A DNA stretch of 64,000 nucleotides from Secundilactobacillus collinoides DSM 20515 = JCM 1123 (GCF_001435975.1 NZ_AYYR01000043.1:124001-188000), one strand, 5' to 3'; positions 25,738 to 34,349 are shown, counted from the stretch's first letter. A program made the numbers and translations. Notes: generated from the letters alone by a model not told the origin.

Positions 25738-27213
25738 ATGAGTGAAGAACCGTATGATTTGAGAAAAGTGCTGGCCGAGATCAAGGATGATCCGACACAG
25801 TACCATGAAACCAATAAAGAAATTAATCCAGAAGCTGATTTAGCTGGCGTGTACCGTTACATTGGTGCTGGCGGTACTGTGCAGCGGCCAACGACTGAGG
25901 GTCCGGCGATGATGTTTAACAACGTCACTGGTTTCCCAGATAGTCGCGTGCTGATTGGTCTGATGGCCAGTCGTAAGCGGGTCGGGAAGATCCTGCATCA
26001 CGATTACAAAACGTTGGGCCATTTGTTAAACGACGCGGTGACCCATCCTGTTGAACCGGTGAAGGTCGCTCACGATGCTGCCCCAGCGCAGGAAGTTGTT
26101 CACAAGGCAACGGACCCGGACTTTGATATTCGCAAACTGCTGGCGGCACCAACCAACACACCAGTTGATGCTGGCCCCTACATCACTGTTGGGGTGGTCT
26201 ATGGTTCCAGTCCTGACAACCAGCAAAGCGATGTTACGATTCACCGAATGGTGTTGGAAGGCAAGGATACTATCGGTATGTACATCATGCCCGGTGGTCG
26301 TCATTTAGGCGCCTTCTTAAAGGAATACGAGGCGAAAAACGAACCGATGCCGATCACAATCAATATCGGGTTGGATCCCGCCATTACCATTGGCGCCACT
26401 TTCGAGCCGCCGACAACACCACTGGGCTACAATGAATTACAGGTAGCTGGTGCGTTGCGTGACGAACCCGTTCAACTGGTCAACGGGGTTGCCGTCAATC
26501 AGTTGGGGATTGCCCGCTCTGAATGGATCATTGAGGGTGAGATTTTACCAAACACCCACATGCAAGAGGACATCAACACCAATACCGGCTTTGCTATGCC
26601 AGAGTTTCCAGGTTATAACGGCACCGCCAACCCAGCCGTTAACGTGGTCAAGATTAAAGCCGTGACCCACCGAAAGGACAACCCAATTGTGCAAACGGTT
26701 ATCGGCCCGTCCGAAGAACATGTTTCAATGGCTGGCATCCCAACTGAAGCCTCAATTTTGAACCTTGTTGATCGTGCTATTCCCGGTAAGGTGAAGAACG
26801 TGTACAATGCACCGGCTGGTGGTGGGAAGCTCATGATCATTATGCAGATCCACAAAGAAGACGAGGCGGATGAGGGGATTCAACGACAAGCTGCAATCTT
26901 AGCGTTCTCAGCGTTTAAGGAACTCAAGACCGTCATTTTGGTCGATGAAGATGTCGATATCTTCGACTGGAACGATGTGATGTGGACCGTTAACACCCGG
27001 TTCCAGGCCGACAAGGACATCATGGTGCTGGAAGGCATGCGTAACCACCCGCTGGATCCGTCAGAATTGCCTGAATACGACCCAGCGCGAATTCGGATTC
27101 GGGGCATGAGTTCCAAACTCATTTTGGACGGTACCGTGCCCTTTGATATGAAAGATAAATTTAAACGGGCACCATTTAAGGAAATGCCTAACTGGAAAGA
27201 GTACCTAGAATAA
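25738..27213 (+). CDS. lpdC: Gallate/protocatechuate decarboxylase, UbiD family (LpdC)
   Basis: 491 residues, the length of L. plantarum LpdC (about 490). UbiD-type enzymes use prenylated FMN to decarboxylate aromatic acids; LpdC converts gallate to pyrogallol and protocatechuate to catechol. Family patterns are FNNVTGFPDSRVLIGLMASR at residues 61-80, EGKDTIGMYIMPGGRH, PITINIGLDPAIT and MPEFPGYNGTANPAVNVVKI. A perfect-strength ribosome site (ACGGAGGT) precedes the ATG. It is followed by lpdB and lpdD in one operon, which supplies the prenyltransferase for its cofactor. Substrate assignment rests on family length, context and organism type. Confidence 0.9.
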   Translation: MSEEPYDLRKVLAEIKDDPTQYHETNKEINPEADLAGVYRYIGAGGTVQRPTTEGPAMMFNNVTGFPDSRVLIGLMASRKRVGKILHHDYKTLGHLLNDAVTHPVEPVKVAHDAAPAQEVVHKATDPDFDIRKLLAAPTNTPVDAGPYITVGVVYGSSPDNQQSDVTIHRMVLEGKDTIGMYIMPGGRHLGAFLKEYEAKNEPMPITINIGLDPAITIGATFEPPTTPLGYNELQVAGALRDEPVQLVNGVAVNQLGIARSEWIIEGEILPNTHMQEDINTNTGFAMPEFPGYNGTANPAVNVVKIKAVTHRKDNPIVQTVIGPSEEHVSMAGIPTEASILNLVDRAIPGKVKNVYNAPAGGGKLMIIMQIHKEDEADEGIQRQAAILAFSAFKELKTVILVDEDVDIFDWNDVMWTVNTRFQADKDIMVLEGMRNHPLDPSELPEYDPARIRIRGMSSKLILDGTVPFDMKDKFKRAPFKEMPNWKEYLE

Positions 27214-27297
27214 CGTAACGACCAGTTATGCGGTGCATGGACAGTACGACCTTAGCGAAAATTCTAAGGATGATTAATGATTGAGAGGATGATTAAA

Positions 27298-27903
27298 ATG
27301 AAACGAATCGTTGTTGGTATCACCGGCGCGTCCGGTACCATTTACGGTATCAGTCTGCTGCAAGCACTTCACGCGCAACCAGACGTTGAAACGCACTTGG
27401 TTATGAGTCGCTGGGCTAAGGAGAATCTAGCGGTGGAGGCCCCGGAATGGTCGCTCAAGGACGTGCAGGACCTGGCCGACGTTGTCGAAGATGACCGCAA
27501 CCTGGGCGCAACGATTGCCAGCGGTTCGTTCCAGCACGACGGCATGGTGATTGTGCCCGCCAGCATGAAGACTGTGGCGGCCATTTCGGTTGGCCTGGCG
27601 GATAATTTAATTGCCCGGGCAGCTGATGTCACACTTAAGGAACATCGACCGTTGCTGATCGTGCCGCGGGAATCCCCGTTCAATCAAATCCATCTGGAGA
27701 ATATGCTGAAACTGGCCAAAATGGGTGTGGAAATCATCCCACCGATTCCAGCTTTCTATAACAACCCAAAGACGATTGATGATCTAGTCAATCACAACAC
27801 GATGAAACTGCTGGACCATTTGCACATCAGTAATGATTTTCAGGGACGCTGGCAGGGTCTCAACGAGGCAAAGGCTGCTGCAAAACGGGAGGGGAATGCG
27901 TAA
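27298..27903 (+). CDS. lpdB: Flavin prenyltransferase, UbiX family (LpdB)
   Basis: 201 residues. It attaches a dimethylallyl group to FMN to make the prenyl-FMN cofactor of LpdC. Markers are VGITGASGTIYGISLL at the N-terminus, the IPASMKT-type VPASMKTVAAISVGLADNL segment and LIVPRESPFNQIHLENMLKL. The ATG at 27298 is chosen: GAGAGGA is 8 bases upstream and the product then starts MKRIVVG like its homologues; the ATG at 27277 lacks a ribosome site. In L. plantarum lpdB lies far from lpdC, whereas here they are neighbours. The stop codon overlaps the lpdD start by one base. Confidence 0.93.
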   Translation: MKRIVVGITGASGTIYGISLLQALHAQPDVETHLVMSRWAKENLAVEAPEWSLKDVQDLADVVEDDRNLGATIASGSFQHDGMVIVPASMKTVAAISVGLADNLIARAADVTLKEHRPLLIVPRESPFNQIHLENMLKLAKMGVEIIPPIPAFYNNPKTIDDLVNHNTMKLLDHLHISNDFQGRWQGLNEAKAAAKREGNA

Positions 27904-28298
27904 TGCCACTCACGTTTTCAGTCACGCGCGCCGGCTTTACGATGCAGGCCATCGTGACGCGTCAGAGTCAGGACCTGCTGATTCAGCTGATCGGCGGTGA
28001 CGTGCCGCACTATGGTGTGGTAACTACTGTCAGCCAACAGGAAGCACCGGCTACGATTGCGATGCCAAGCCGTCCCGGCCATCATCACCAAGAAGGGGTG
28101 CTGACGGAACAGTTGGCGACCCAGTTGCGGCCGAACCTGCAGAGCAATGCGATGATCATTGGCGGCATGCACGTAAATGAGATCACACCGGCACAGATGC
28201 AAGCGACGCAGGGGATGGTCACTGATTTGGGTGACCAGATCCTTGCCTGGCTTGCGGATCATCCAGCGGCGAAACCGGTTGAACGATTTTCGAAATAG
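27903..28298 (+). CDS. lpdD: Gallate decarboxylase accessory protein LpdD
   Basis: 131-residue protein of the LpdD/UbiD-accessory type that accompanies lpdB and lpdC in many bacteria. It contains a His cluster (RPGHHHQEGVL) and a conserved GGMHVNEIT segment. Its biochemical role is not established, and decarboxylase activity does not strictly need it. Translation is coupled to lpdB through TAATG. It is the last gene of the operon and is followed by a strong hairpin terminator. Confidence 0.85.
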   Translation: MPLTFSVTRAGFTMQAIVTRQSQDLLIQLIGGDVPHYGVVTTVSQQEAPATIAMPSRPGHHHQEGVLTEQLATQLRPNLQSNAMIIGGMHVNEITPAQMQATQGMVTDLGDQILAWLADHPAAKPVERFSK

Positions 28299-28336
28299 GG
28301 TGTCTGATAGATAAATGTGATTTTACTACTGACTAG

Positions 28337-28388
28337 TCAAAGGCTGCTGTGACACATAAACAAGTGTCGCAGCAGCCTTTTGTTTTTG
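28337..28388 (+). terminator. Terminator of the lpd operon
   Basis: AAAGGCTGCTGTGACAC ... GTGTCGCAGCAGCCTTT followed by TGTTTTT. Confidence 0.9.
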
Positions 28389-28389
28389 A

Positions 28390-28405
28390 TGTTTCATGTG
28401 AAACA
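28390..28405. promoter_or_regulatory. Second parS-like ParB binding site
   Basis: TGTTTCATGTGAAACA matches the parS consensus at 15 of 16 positions. It lies directly after the lpd terminator, 18.7 kb from the first site. Confidence 0.7.
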
Positions 28406-28548
28406 ATTTTAATTTAGAATCGTGATGAATGCTTTGATATTGAAATTGGGTGTTGTGATAATAAAAAGAATGCACCCTCAGCTGTGAATTAACTGAAGGT
28501 TCATCCCTTTTAAAGATATGCTGTCATCGAAAAGCGCAGTAGTGTGCG

Positions 28549-28872
28549 TTAATAGTCTTCATTTTTCTTTGAACGTGTGTCGGCCAACTGTTTTATGTCA
28601 GGACCATGGTGGCCGTGGCCACCCTTATGCTTGTAGTGGTGATGGCAATGACCGTGGGACTGCAGCATCAACTGTCTCGTCTTTTCACGTTCGATCTGCA
28701 ATTTCTTGCGGTAAATCCCATTTTGCGCCCGGCCGTGAATGAACAGGGCTAACGGAATCAGTTCAAGTGCCAGTCCTGCCGGGATCAACCAGGGGTTGTC
28801 CTTTATGATTTCAGTGTGTTTGTCAGCAATGCGTTGTAAGTCTGACAGATCAACGGTAATCTCTTTTGCCAT
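28549..28872 (-). CDS. Small membrane protein with His-rich tail
   Basis: 107 residues, function unknown. The ATG at 28872 is chosen (GGAG 8 bases upstream); the earlier start adds an unsupported MIKRKGVME. A helical N-terminus (LSDLQRIADKHTEII) leads to one membrane segment (PWLIPAGLALELIPLALFI, about residues 27-45). A basic helix follows, then a His cluster HGHCHHHYKHKGGHGHHG. Such clusters bind Ni, Zn or Co, so metal storage or sensing is possible. There is no obvious operon partner. The gene is probably real given its ribosome site and codon use, but I find no family name. Confidence 0.65.
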   Translation of the reverse strand: MAKEITVDLSDLQRIADKHTEIIKDNPWLIPAGLALELIPLALFIHGRAQNGIYRKKLQIEREKTRQLMLQSHGHCHHHYKHKGGHGHHGPDIKQLADTRSKKNEDY

Positions 28873-29082
28873 TTCCATCACTCCTTTTCTCTTTATCATA
28901 CCTTATTCTCGGGAGAATGAAAGCGATTTAATTAGTTTGTAATTTGGGCTAACAGTCCATTAATTCAATTTACGACCTGCATTGACCTGCGAACCGCGGA
29001 TCGGGTGCTGCGGTGAGGCACATCGCAATTGTGCTAGCACTGATCCTGAACGCGATTTCACAGAGGCTTTACGCTTTTTACA

Positions 29083-30222
29083 TTAATGTTGAATTTGTTT
29101 GTCATCTGTAATCAACGGGAATCCGCGCCGGAATACGGTCAGCAGGAAGTTGAGCAGCGGTTTGGTGACCTTTAACTCGTCAACATCGCTTAACGCGAAC
29201 GTATAGCGGATGCTGTCTTCTTCACCGGCTTCGACCTTTTGGACCCACTTTGGTTCACGGATCATTTCACGGCCCAGAGCGGCAAAGTCCACGTTTTCGG
29301 AAATGAGTTTCTCGACTTGGGCGGGACTGGCGAGGTGACCGACGACCATGAGCGGCAGGCCTGGTGCGAGAACTTCTTTAATCTTCTCGAAGACCGGTTG
29401 CTTGTCATTGGCGTCCACGATGGAACTGCCCCAGGCGTCGGCTAGCGAAATGTGCAGGTAGTCAATGGGGGTCTTATTCAGAGCCTTGACCAATTCCAAG
29501 GTGTCAGCCATGCGGATGCCGGGCGTTTCGCGTTCTTCAGGGGATAAACGATATCCCAAAATGAATGGGCGGTTGGCTTTGGCAATTACCTGGGCGCAAA
29601 TCTTGACCACGGCTAACGGGAAGGTCATCCGTTTTTCGAGTGAGCCGCCAAACTTATCGTCGCGCTGGTTAGTCAGCGGACTGAAAAACTGCTGAATGAG
29701 ATAAGTGTTGGCGCCGTGGAGCTCAATCCCGTCAAATCCCGCATCGATTGCCAACTGGGTGGCCTTCGCGAAATCCATGATGGTTTCCTCAACTTCGGAC
29801 GTTGAGAGTGCCCGCGGCTGTTCGGCCCCTGGTCGATCAGCCTTGACGTTTCCGGCTGAAACGGGCTGCTCACCGCGAAGAATCTTGGCATTGCTCATAC
29901 GACCGGCGCTAAAAATCTGCAAAATAGCTTTGGTGTGGCCGACTTTCATAGCCGTTGCTAATTTTTTGAGCCCTGGCAGCATGTCGTCATGCGCAACGCT
30001 GAGTTCGCCTTCGAACCCCTTACCAAGATCATTAACGTTGGCACAGCCGGTGATCTGCATGCCGACACCGCCAGCGCGCAGGTTGTAGTAGGCACGTTCA
30101 TCACTGGTAGTGGTGCCGTCCTCAAAACTGGATTGTTCGGTCATTGGCGACATGGCGATGCGATTGGCAATCGTCACGCCGTTTCGTAAGGTGTAGGGCT
30201 TCAGAAATTGATAGTTGGTCAT
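29083..30222 (-). CDS. NADH:flavin oxidoreductase, Old Yellow Enzyme family
   Basis: 379-residue FMN-binding TIM barrel. Markers are NRIAMSPMTEQSS near the N-terminus, GFDGIELHGANTYLIQQFFSP (active-site His and Asn in HGAN), DDKFGGSLEKRMTF and the C-terminal FMN phosphate segment DFAALGREMI. Such enzymes reduce activated C=C bonds of enones with NAD(P)H. AAAGGAAG precedes the ATG. It follows a recombinase-like gene by 26 bases and is likely co-transcribed with it. The physiological substrate is unknown. Confidence 0.9.
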   Translation of the reverse strand: MTNYQFLKPYTLRNGVTIANRIAMSPMTEQSSFEDGTTTSDERAYYNLRAGGVGMQITGCANVNDLGKGFEGELSVAHDDMLPGLKKLATAMKVGHTKAILQIFSAGRMSNAKILRGEQPVSAGNVKADRPGAEQPRALSTSEVEETIMDFAKATQLAIDAGFDGIELHGANTYLIQQFFSPLTNQRDDKFGGSLEKRMTFPLAVVKICAQVIAKANRPFILGYRLSPEERETPGIRMADTLELVKALNKTPIDYLHISLADAWGSSIVDANDKQPVFEKIKEVLAPGLPLMVVGHLASPAQVEKLISENVDFAALGREMIREPKWVQKVEAGEEDSIRYTFALSDVDELKVTKPLLNFLLTVFRRGFPLITDDKQIQH

Positions 30223-30248
30223 TGGAATCTTCCTTTCAAAACCACCGC

Positions 30249-31082
30249 CTAAGATTTTACGGCAGTCGCTAATTGATGATAGTACGCAATGGATTGGGGG
30301 TCGAGACGCAGGTTAGCGGCCAGTTCCTGATCCGAAAGTTTGTCGTGGGTCAGAAAATAATTGACGACCATACTTTGGTAGAGCTTGGTAGGCGTCAGCG
30401 GGATGCCCAGCAATTTCTCGTCCGGTTTGAGGTATTTATGCAAACCAGGCACAGTAAGGTGCGGGTCGCCATCGAAGCGTTGTTTTAAAAACAGGTCCTG
30501 GCTGTGCTGACGGGCCTGAATCGGGGTGATGAACTTGGTGAATTCGGCCCAAAATGTTGTTTCCCAGTCGTTGAACGAACGGGAATCCAGCTGGGTGTAG
30601 AACCCTGGCGTCAACATTTCCTTTACGGTGTACCCGCGGTTAGTCAGCAGCATTGTCAGCCGAGTGTAGTACGATAACTGGTCGTTTGCCATGATCTCCG
30701 GCAGGGCATACAGCCACTTCGTCGACGGTGCGCGCAATTGTTCCTTTGACTTGCCCTTCAGCGTCAGCGTCGGAAACTGCGAAATTAAGTTGTGAGTGAA
30801 TAGGTATTTGAAATAGATGTTAATATGTGACAGCATTTTATTATAGGTGCCATTTGTCACGTGACGCGCATTGATCAGCATCGCCAGATACTGCTCGATG
30901 TCACGGTCAAACAGCGCTGCCACTCGGTGGTCCCGCTGGTAGCCCGTGTTAAATGTACTCATGTAACTGAACAAGTCCGTCAGCACCGTTTGATACTCGT
31001 TGATCGTGAGCTGTGCCAAGCCCTCATTTTCCAGGTATTGCTCAAAAACATCTTGGTATGGATACTGGTTTGTATGCGCCAT
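30249..31082 (-). CDS. Degenerate tyrosine-recombinase-like protein
   Basis: 277 residues. The N-terminal half is a normal phage-integrase SAM-like DNA-binding domain (FEQYLENEGLAQLTINEYQTVL, then TYNKMLSHINIYFKYL). The C-terminal half keeps the fold outline but not the catalytic set. The box-I Arg of GLR is replaced (NRGYTVKEML), no HXXR is seen in the TPTKLYQSMVVNYFL segment, and only a terminal Tyr pair remains (QSIAYYHQ). It is probably a DNA-binding protein that lost recombinase activity. GAAGGAGG precedes the ATG. It forms a two-gene operon with the Old Yellow Enzyme gene. It is not a mobile-element integrase in any obvious sense: no attachment repeats are seen. Confidence 0.7.
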   Translation of the reverse strand: MAHTNQYPYQDVFEQYLENEGLAQLTINEYQTVLTDLFSYMSTFNTGYQRDHRVAALFDRDIEQYLAMLINARHVTNGTYNKMLSHINIYFKYLFTHNLISQFPTLTLKGKSKEQLRAPSTKWLYALPEIMANDQLSYYTRLTMLLTNRGYTVKEMLTPGFYTQLDSRSFNDWETTFWAEFTKFITPIQARQHSQDLFLKQRFDGDPHLTVPGLHKYLKPDEKLLGIPLTPTKLYQSMVVNYFLTHDKLSDQELAANLRLDPQSIAYYHQLATAVKS

Positions 31083-31413
31083 GTAAGCGCCTCCTTCATT
31101 TACTTTATCTTAGTGACTTATTAAAAACAACGGAAAAAATAATTTTTGTAAACGATTACTGTGTTGTGTTGCCACGGGTGTTCCTGTAGGCTGATAATGG
31201 TAGTTTCATAACGGGACTCATTGATCGTTGCGAGTCGCTGCCGGTTACTCATTATGAGCTGGGGTGATGCGCGGGTGAAGTACTAAAAAGTGTCAATAGC
31301 GTTCGACGATTATCCGTACTCAATTGGCAAACCGCAGCGAAAACAACGCAGTGAACGTATTAGTAAGAATAGCAACAACAGCATTAAAGGGAAGATGGTT
31401 GGTTGATAAACAT
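31083..31413. promoter_or_regulatory. Divergent regulatory region with a perfect cre site (31146-31160)
   Basis: TTGTAAACGATTACT at 31146-31160 fully matches the CcpA consensus WTGNAANCGNWNNCW. On the minus strand TTGTTT and TAAAGT with a 17-base gap (about 31099-31127) could be the promoter of the recombinase-OYE operon, which would place the cre just upstream of it. No gene is seen in this stretch. Confidence 0.55.
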
Positions 31414-33021
31414 ATGAATTCAAAAATAATTTCTGGCTCGTTTTGGCTCTCATTTGGGAGCATTTTTTCGCGGGTGTTGGGCATTGTGTACCTGATTCCG
31501 TGGTTGGCTATGTTGGGTAGTCCAAGCCACCAGACGACGGCGCAGGCCATTTTTAACAGTGCCTATACCCCGTATGCGCTGTTTATTTCACTGGGTACAG
31601 CAGGTTTTCCATCCGCCATTGCGCGGCGGGTTGCATACTACAATGGGCAGGGGAAGCCGAATAGTGCGAAGCGGGTGACACAGACCGGGTTCGTGATCAT
31701 GCTGCTATCGGGTATCATCTGCGGCATTTTGCTGTATGCATTTGCGCCGCTGCTGGCTTCCAGCAGTCCGGTAAAATCAACCAGTGACGCGACGCTGGCG
31801 ATTCGTGCGCTGGTGCCCGCCATTGTCATTTTACCATCCATGAGCGCGTTGCGGGGATGGTTCCAAGGAAATGGCGACCTGAAACCGTACGGCCTGTCAC
31901 AACTGTGGGAGCAACTGGTGCGGGTCATCGTCATTTTGGCAGGAACCTACTTCATTATTGAGGTGCTTCATAAAAACTATATTCAGGCGGTCTACATCAG
32001 TGTGGCGGCGGCCTTCTTTGGGGCGGTGTTCAGCTACGGTTACTTGTTGGTGCGCCTGATTCGGCACCATCGCGGGGAGCCGGCTGCACCTGCCTTGGCT
32101 GAAGACACCTCGGTCAGCCAACTGAGTAAGACGCTCCTTATGATCAGTTACGAATCGATCCCGTTTGTTATCGTGGGCTCCGGCATCACCCTGTGTCAGC
32201 TGGTCGACCAACTATTTTTCAAGCAGATCCTGATTGGCAGTCTGCATATGTCGGCGGGGTACACTCAGTACCTGTACACGATCTTTTCCGCCAACCCCAA
32301 TAAAATTACCACGGTGGTCATTTCGCTTGCCATGGCGGTTTCAGAATCGTCGCTGCCGTTGATATCTGGGAAATTATCGTCTGTGAAGACCAGTTACAAG
32401 AGTATTGAAAAATTAATCACTGACAATCTGAAACTGTTGCTGGTGACACTTCTGCCAATGGTTATCATGATCAGTGCGCTGTCCTATCCCATTTACGGCA
32501 TCTTTTTCAACTTCGATAAACTCGGTGCCCACTACCTCGTTTATAACGTGGTTCAAAGCTTTGCCTTGGGACTGGGCATTGACGTGCTGACACTGATGCA
32601 GGCGCTGCGGATGAGTAAACTTGCCACCGTTACGCTGCTTGTCGGCCTAGGTATCAAACTTATTCTTCAATGGCCGCTTGTATTCGCTCTGCAGGGACTT
32701 GGCGCCATTCTCGCCACGACGATTGCGTTCTGTGTCTTGATCTTGATGGGCCTGCATCACATTCGACGATACTACCGCATTCATTTACGTGAGCTGTGGG
32801 CCATTATTCGACTAAATCTGATTTTTGCGGTGATACTCGTAGTGGTGACTTTGCTGTTAAATCACGTATTGACGGCGGTTGTTTCAAAGATGTTGGCTTT
32901 ATTGCTGGCAGGTGTGTTAGGCTTAATCTACGTGGCGGTCTATGTGGTACTGACCAACGCGACTGGTGTGGCAGAGAAAGTCTTTGGTCAACGAATCGGA
33001 TTGAATATGCTGCACCGGTAA
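31414..33021 (+). CDS. Polysaccharide/lipid II flippase-type transporter (MOP superfamily)
   Basis: 535 residues with about 14 membrane segments, typical of MurJ/Wzx-like exporters. The N-terminus SKIISGSFWLSFGSIFSRVLG and the SAYTPYALFISLGTAGFPSAIAR segment are characteristic of the Gram-positive branch related to SpoVB and Amj/MurJ. It flips a lipid-linked wall or polysaccharide precursor. The ATG at 31414 is used here; it has a poor ribosome site, and TTG at 31402 after AAGGGAAG is an alternative. It stands alone, so whether it handles lipid II or an exopolysaccharide cannot be told. Confidence 0.85.
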   Translation: MNSKIISGSFWLSFGSIFSRVLGIVYLIPWLAMLGSPSHQTTAQAIFNSAYTPYALFISLGTAGFPSAIARRVAYYNGQGKPNSAKRVTQTGFVIMLLSGIICGILLYAFAPLLASSSPVKSTSDATLAIRALVPAIVILPSMSALRGWFQGNGDLKPYGLSQLWEQLVRVIVILAGTYFIIEVLHKNYIQAVYISVAAAFFGAVFSYGYLLVRLIRHHRGEPAAPALAEDTSVSQLSKTLLMISYESIPFVIVGSGITLCQLVDQLFFKQILIGSLHMSAGYTQYLYTIFSANPNKITTVVISLAMAVSESSLPLISGKLSSVKTSYKSIEKLITDNLKLLLVTLLPMVIMISALSYPIYGIFFNFDKLGAHYLVYNVVQSFALGLGIDVLTLMQALRMSKLATVTLLVGLGIKLILQWPLVFALQGLGAILATTIAFCVLILMGLHHIRRYYRIHLRELWAIIRLNLIFAVILVVVTLLLNHVLTAVVSKMLALLLAGVLGLIYVAVYVVLTNATGVAEKVFGQRIGLNMLHR

Positions 33022-33146
33022 TGATTATTTTAAGCATTTCCCGGGAAATATGACAACGCGGCAATAACGCCGCTCACGTTTAAACTCAGTGGCCTAGCTG
33101 AGTATTTCGGGATCGGGATCGAAACATAGCAGAGGGGACAATTGTC

Positions 33147-33437
33147 ATGAAACGAACTGGCACATTCATTGCGATTTATGACGTTTGGTGTGTGCTTGCA
33201 TTAGCCATGCTGCCGTCGATCTTCATGAACCATTCGCTGACTGCCCAGATAATCAACTACGTGCTGATTACTGGCATCTCATATTGGTGGTTAAAGGATT
33301 TTCTCAAGGCAAACAAAACGGCAGGCCGCTTTTACCAACTGTCTTACTACCTGCGTAACGTTACCATGATTCTGCCAATTATTTTGCTGTTGGTTTCAGT
33401 GGTGATGAAGCTGGTTCAAGGGACCGTGAATAACTGA
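33147..33437 (+). CDS. Small membrane protein, unknown function
   Basis: 96 residues with about three hydrophobic segments (FIAIYDVWCVLALAMLPSIF, IINYVLITGISYWWL and MILPIILLLVSVVMKLV). AGAGGGG lies 9 bases before the ATG. It follows the flippase by 125 bases in the same direction and is convergent with a lipoprotein gene. I do not recognise the family. Its basic loop (KANKTAGRFYQ) is cytoplasmic by the positive-inside rule if the N-terminus is inside. Confidence 0.7.
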   Translation: MKRTGTFIAIYDVWCVLALAMLPSIFMNHSLTAQIINYVLITGISYWWLKDFLKANKTAGRFYQLSYYLRNVTMILPIILLLVSVVMKLVQGTVNN

Positions 33438-33487
33438 CGCTGAGCCGAAAAGTTCAAAGACTGCAACTGAATGCAGATGTAGCAAAA

Positions 33488-33523
33488 TAAAAATCCCAGC
33501 AGAATTTCTGCTAGGATTTTTTG
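33488..33523. terminator. Bidirectional terminator between convergent genes
   Basis: AAAATCCCAGCAGAA / TTCTGCTAGGATTTT with A and T runs on both sides. Confidence 0.85.
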
Positions 33524-33525
33524 TG

Positions 33526-34089
33526 TTATTTAGTTTTTGGTGCGTACGCTCTAACAAAGACAATGTTTGTCTTGTCTGAGTCCACATCACGAACGGCCTT
33601 GTATCCGCTGATGTTAAGCGTCTTGTTCTTGTTTTTACCGCGCGTCTTAGTCTTGACGGTAAGGGTTTCGTCAAATGGAACACCCGACATCTTACCGGAA
33701 AGTGTGATCACGGTTTGGTTATTGCTGTTTTGCTTGAAGCTGTAGTTGACCGTGCCTTCCTTGTTCAACGCGTTTGCTTTTTGCGCGTTGCCGTAAGACA
33801 TGTAGTACTTGTCAACGTTATACATGGTTGCTTTGCCAGTGTCTGAATCAAATGCTATGGCCTCCATGCCTGAATTACTCTTACCGTTAATGGACCCTAC
33901 TAGGTACCAGAAACCGTCCCCCTTGAGGACCGTGCTCTTTACGTCAGAAGTTTTTGACGTGGTGGGCTCGTTTTTGAAGCTGGCCGATTCGTTACTCTTG
34001 GATTGGCTTTGTTTGCCACAGGCGGCTAGAAAAATCGCCAATACTGCAACAAGACTGTAAAGCAGGGCTTTTGTCTGCTTCTTCTTCAT
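33526..34089 (-). CDS. Lipoprotein of unknown function
   Basis: 187 residues with a lipoprotein signal (lipobox LAAC, Cys24). The mature part begins with a Ser/Lys-rich linker. Its folded domain contains STVLKGDGFWYLVGSINGKSN and an LTVKTKTRGKNKNKTLNISGY segment, which resemble small secreted lactobacillar lipoproteins without assigned function. It is divergent from the nuclease gene at 34350. Anchoring at the outer face of the membrane is confident; its role is not. Confidence 0.75.
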   Translation of the reverse strand: MKKKQTKALLYSLVAVLAIFLAACGKQSQSKSNESASFKNEPTTSKTSDVKSTVLKGDGFWYLVGSINGKSNSGMEAIAFDSDTGKATMYNVDKYYMSYGNAQKANALNKEGTVNYSFKQNSNNQTVITLSGKMSGVPFDETLTVKTKTRGKNKNKTLNISGYKAVRDVDSDKTNIVFVRAYAPKTK

Positions 34090-34185
34090 TTTATATCACC
34101 TCATTGCCGATAGTATAGCATATCTAAATGACGTTCGGATAACTAGGGCTTTAATAAAAGGTTAAATTAAAGTAACGAAAATGTC

Positions 34186-34215
34186 TTTACACGAACGTAT
34201 GTTTCCTAGTAAAAT
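34186..34215 (+). promoter_or_regulatory. LexA-box promoter upstream of the nuclease
   Basis: CGAACGTATGTTTC (34192-34205) matches the Gram-positive LexA/DinR consensus CGAACRNRYGTTYC at every position. It fills the spacer between TTTACA (34186-34191) and TAAAAT (34210-34215). This is a classic SOS-repressed promoter layout. Confidence 0.75.
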
Positions 34216-34242
34216 AAAACGTGTCCATTAATCGAGAAACCT

Positions 34243-34270
34243 AAAGTGGGTCACGCAACGACCCACTTTT
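34243..34270 (+). terminator. Hairpin between the LexA-box promoter and the nuclease gene
   Basis: AAAGTGGGT / ACCCACTTT with a 9-base loop and TTTTAT tail. It lies about 20 bases after the predicted start site, so it could attenuate nuclease expression or end a very short SOS-induced RNA. Confidence 0.6.
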
Positions 34271-34349
34271 ATCAGACAGTTGGCTGATTATCCCTAGGGA
34301 AGTGGTGATATTCAGCAGTTTGAAGGCGACTTACAGGGGGGAAGACAGC

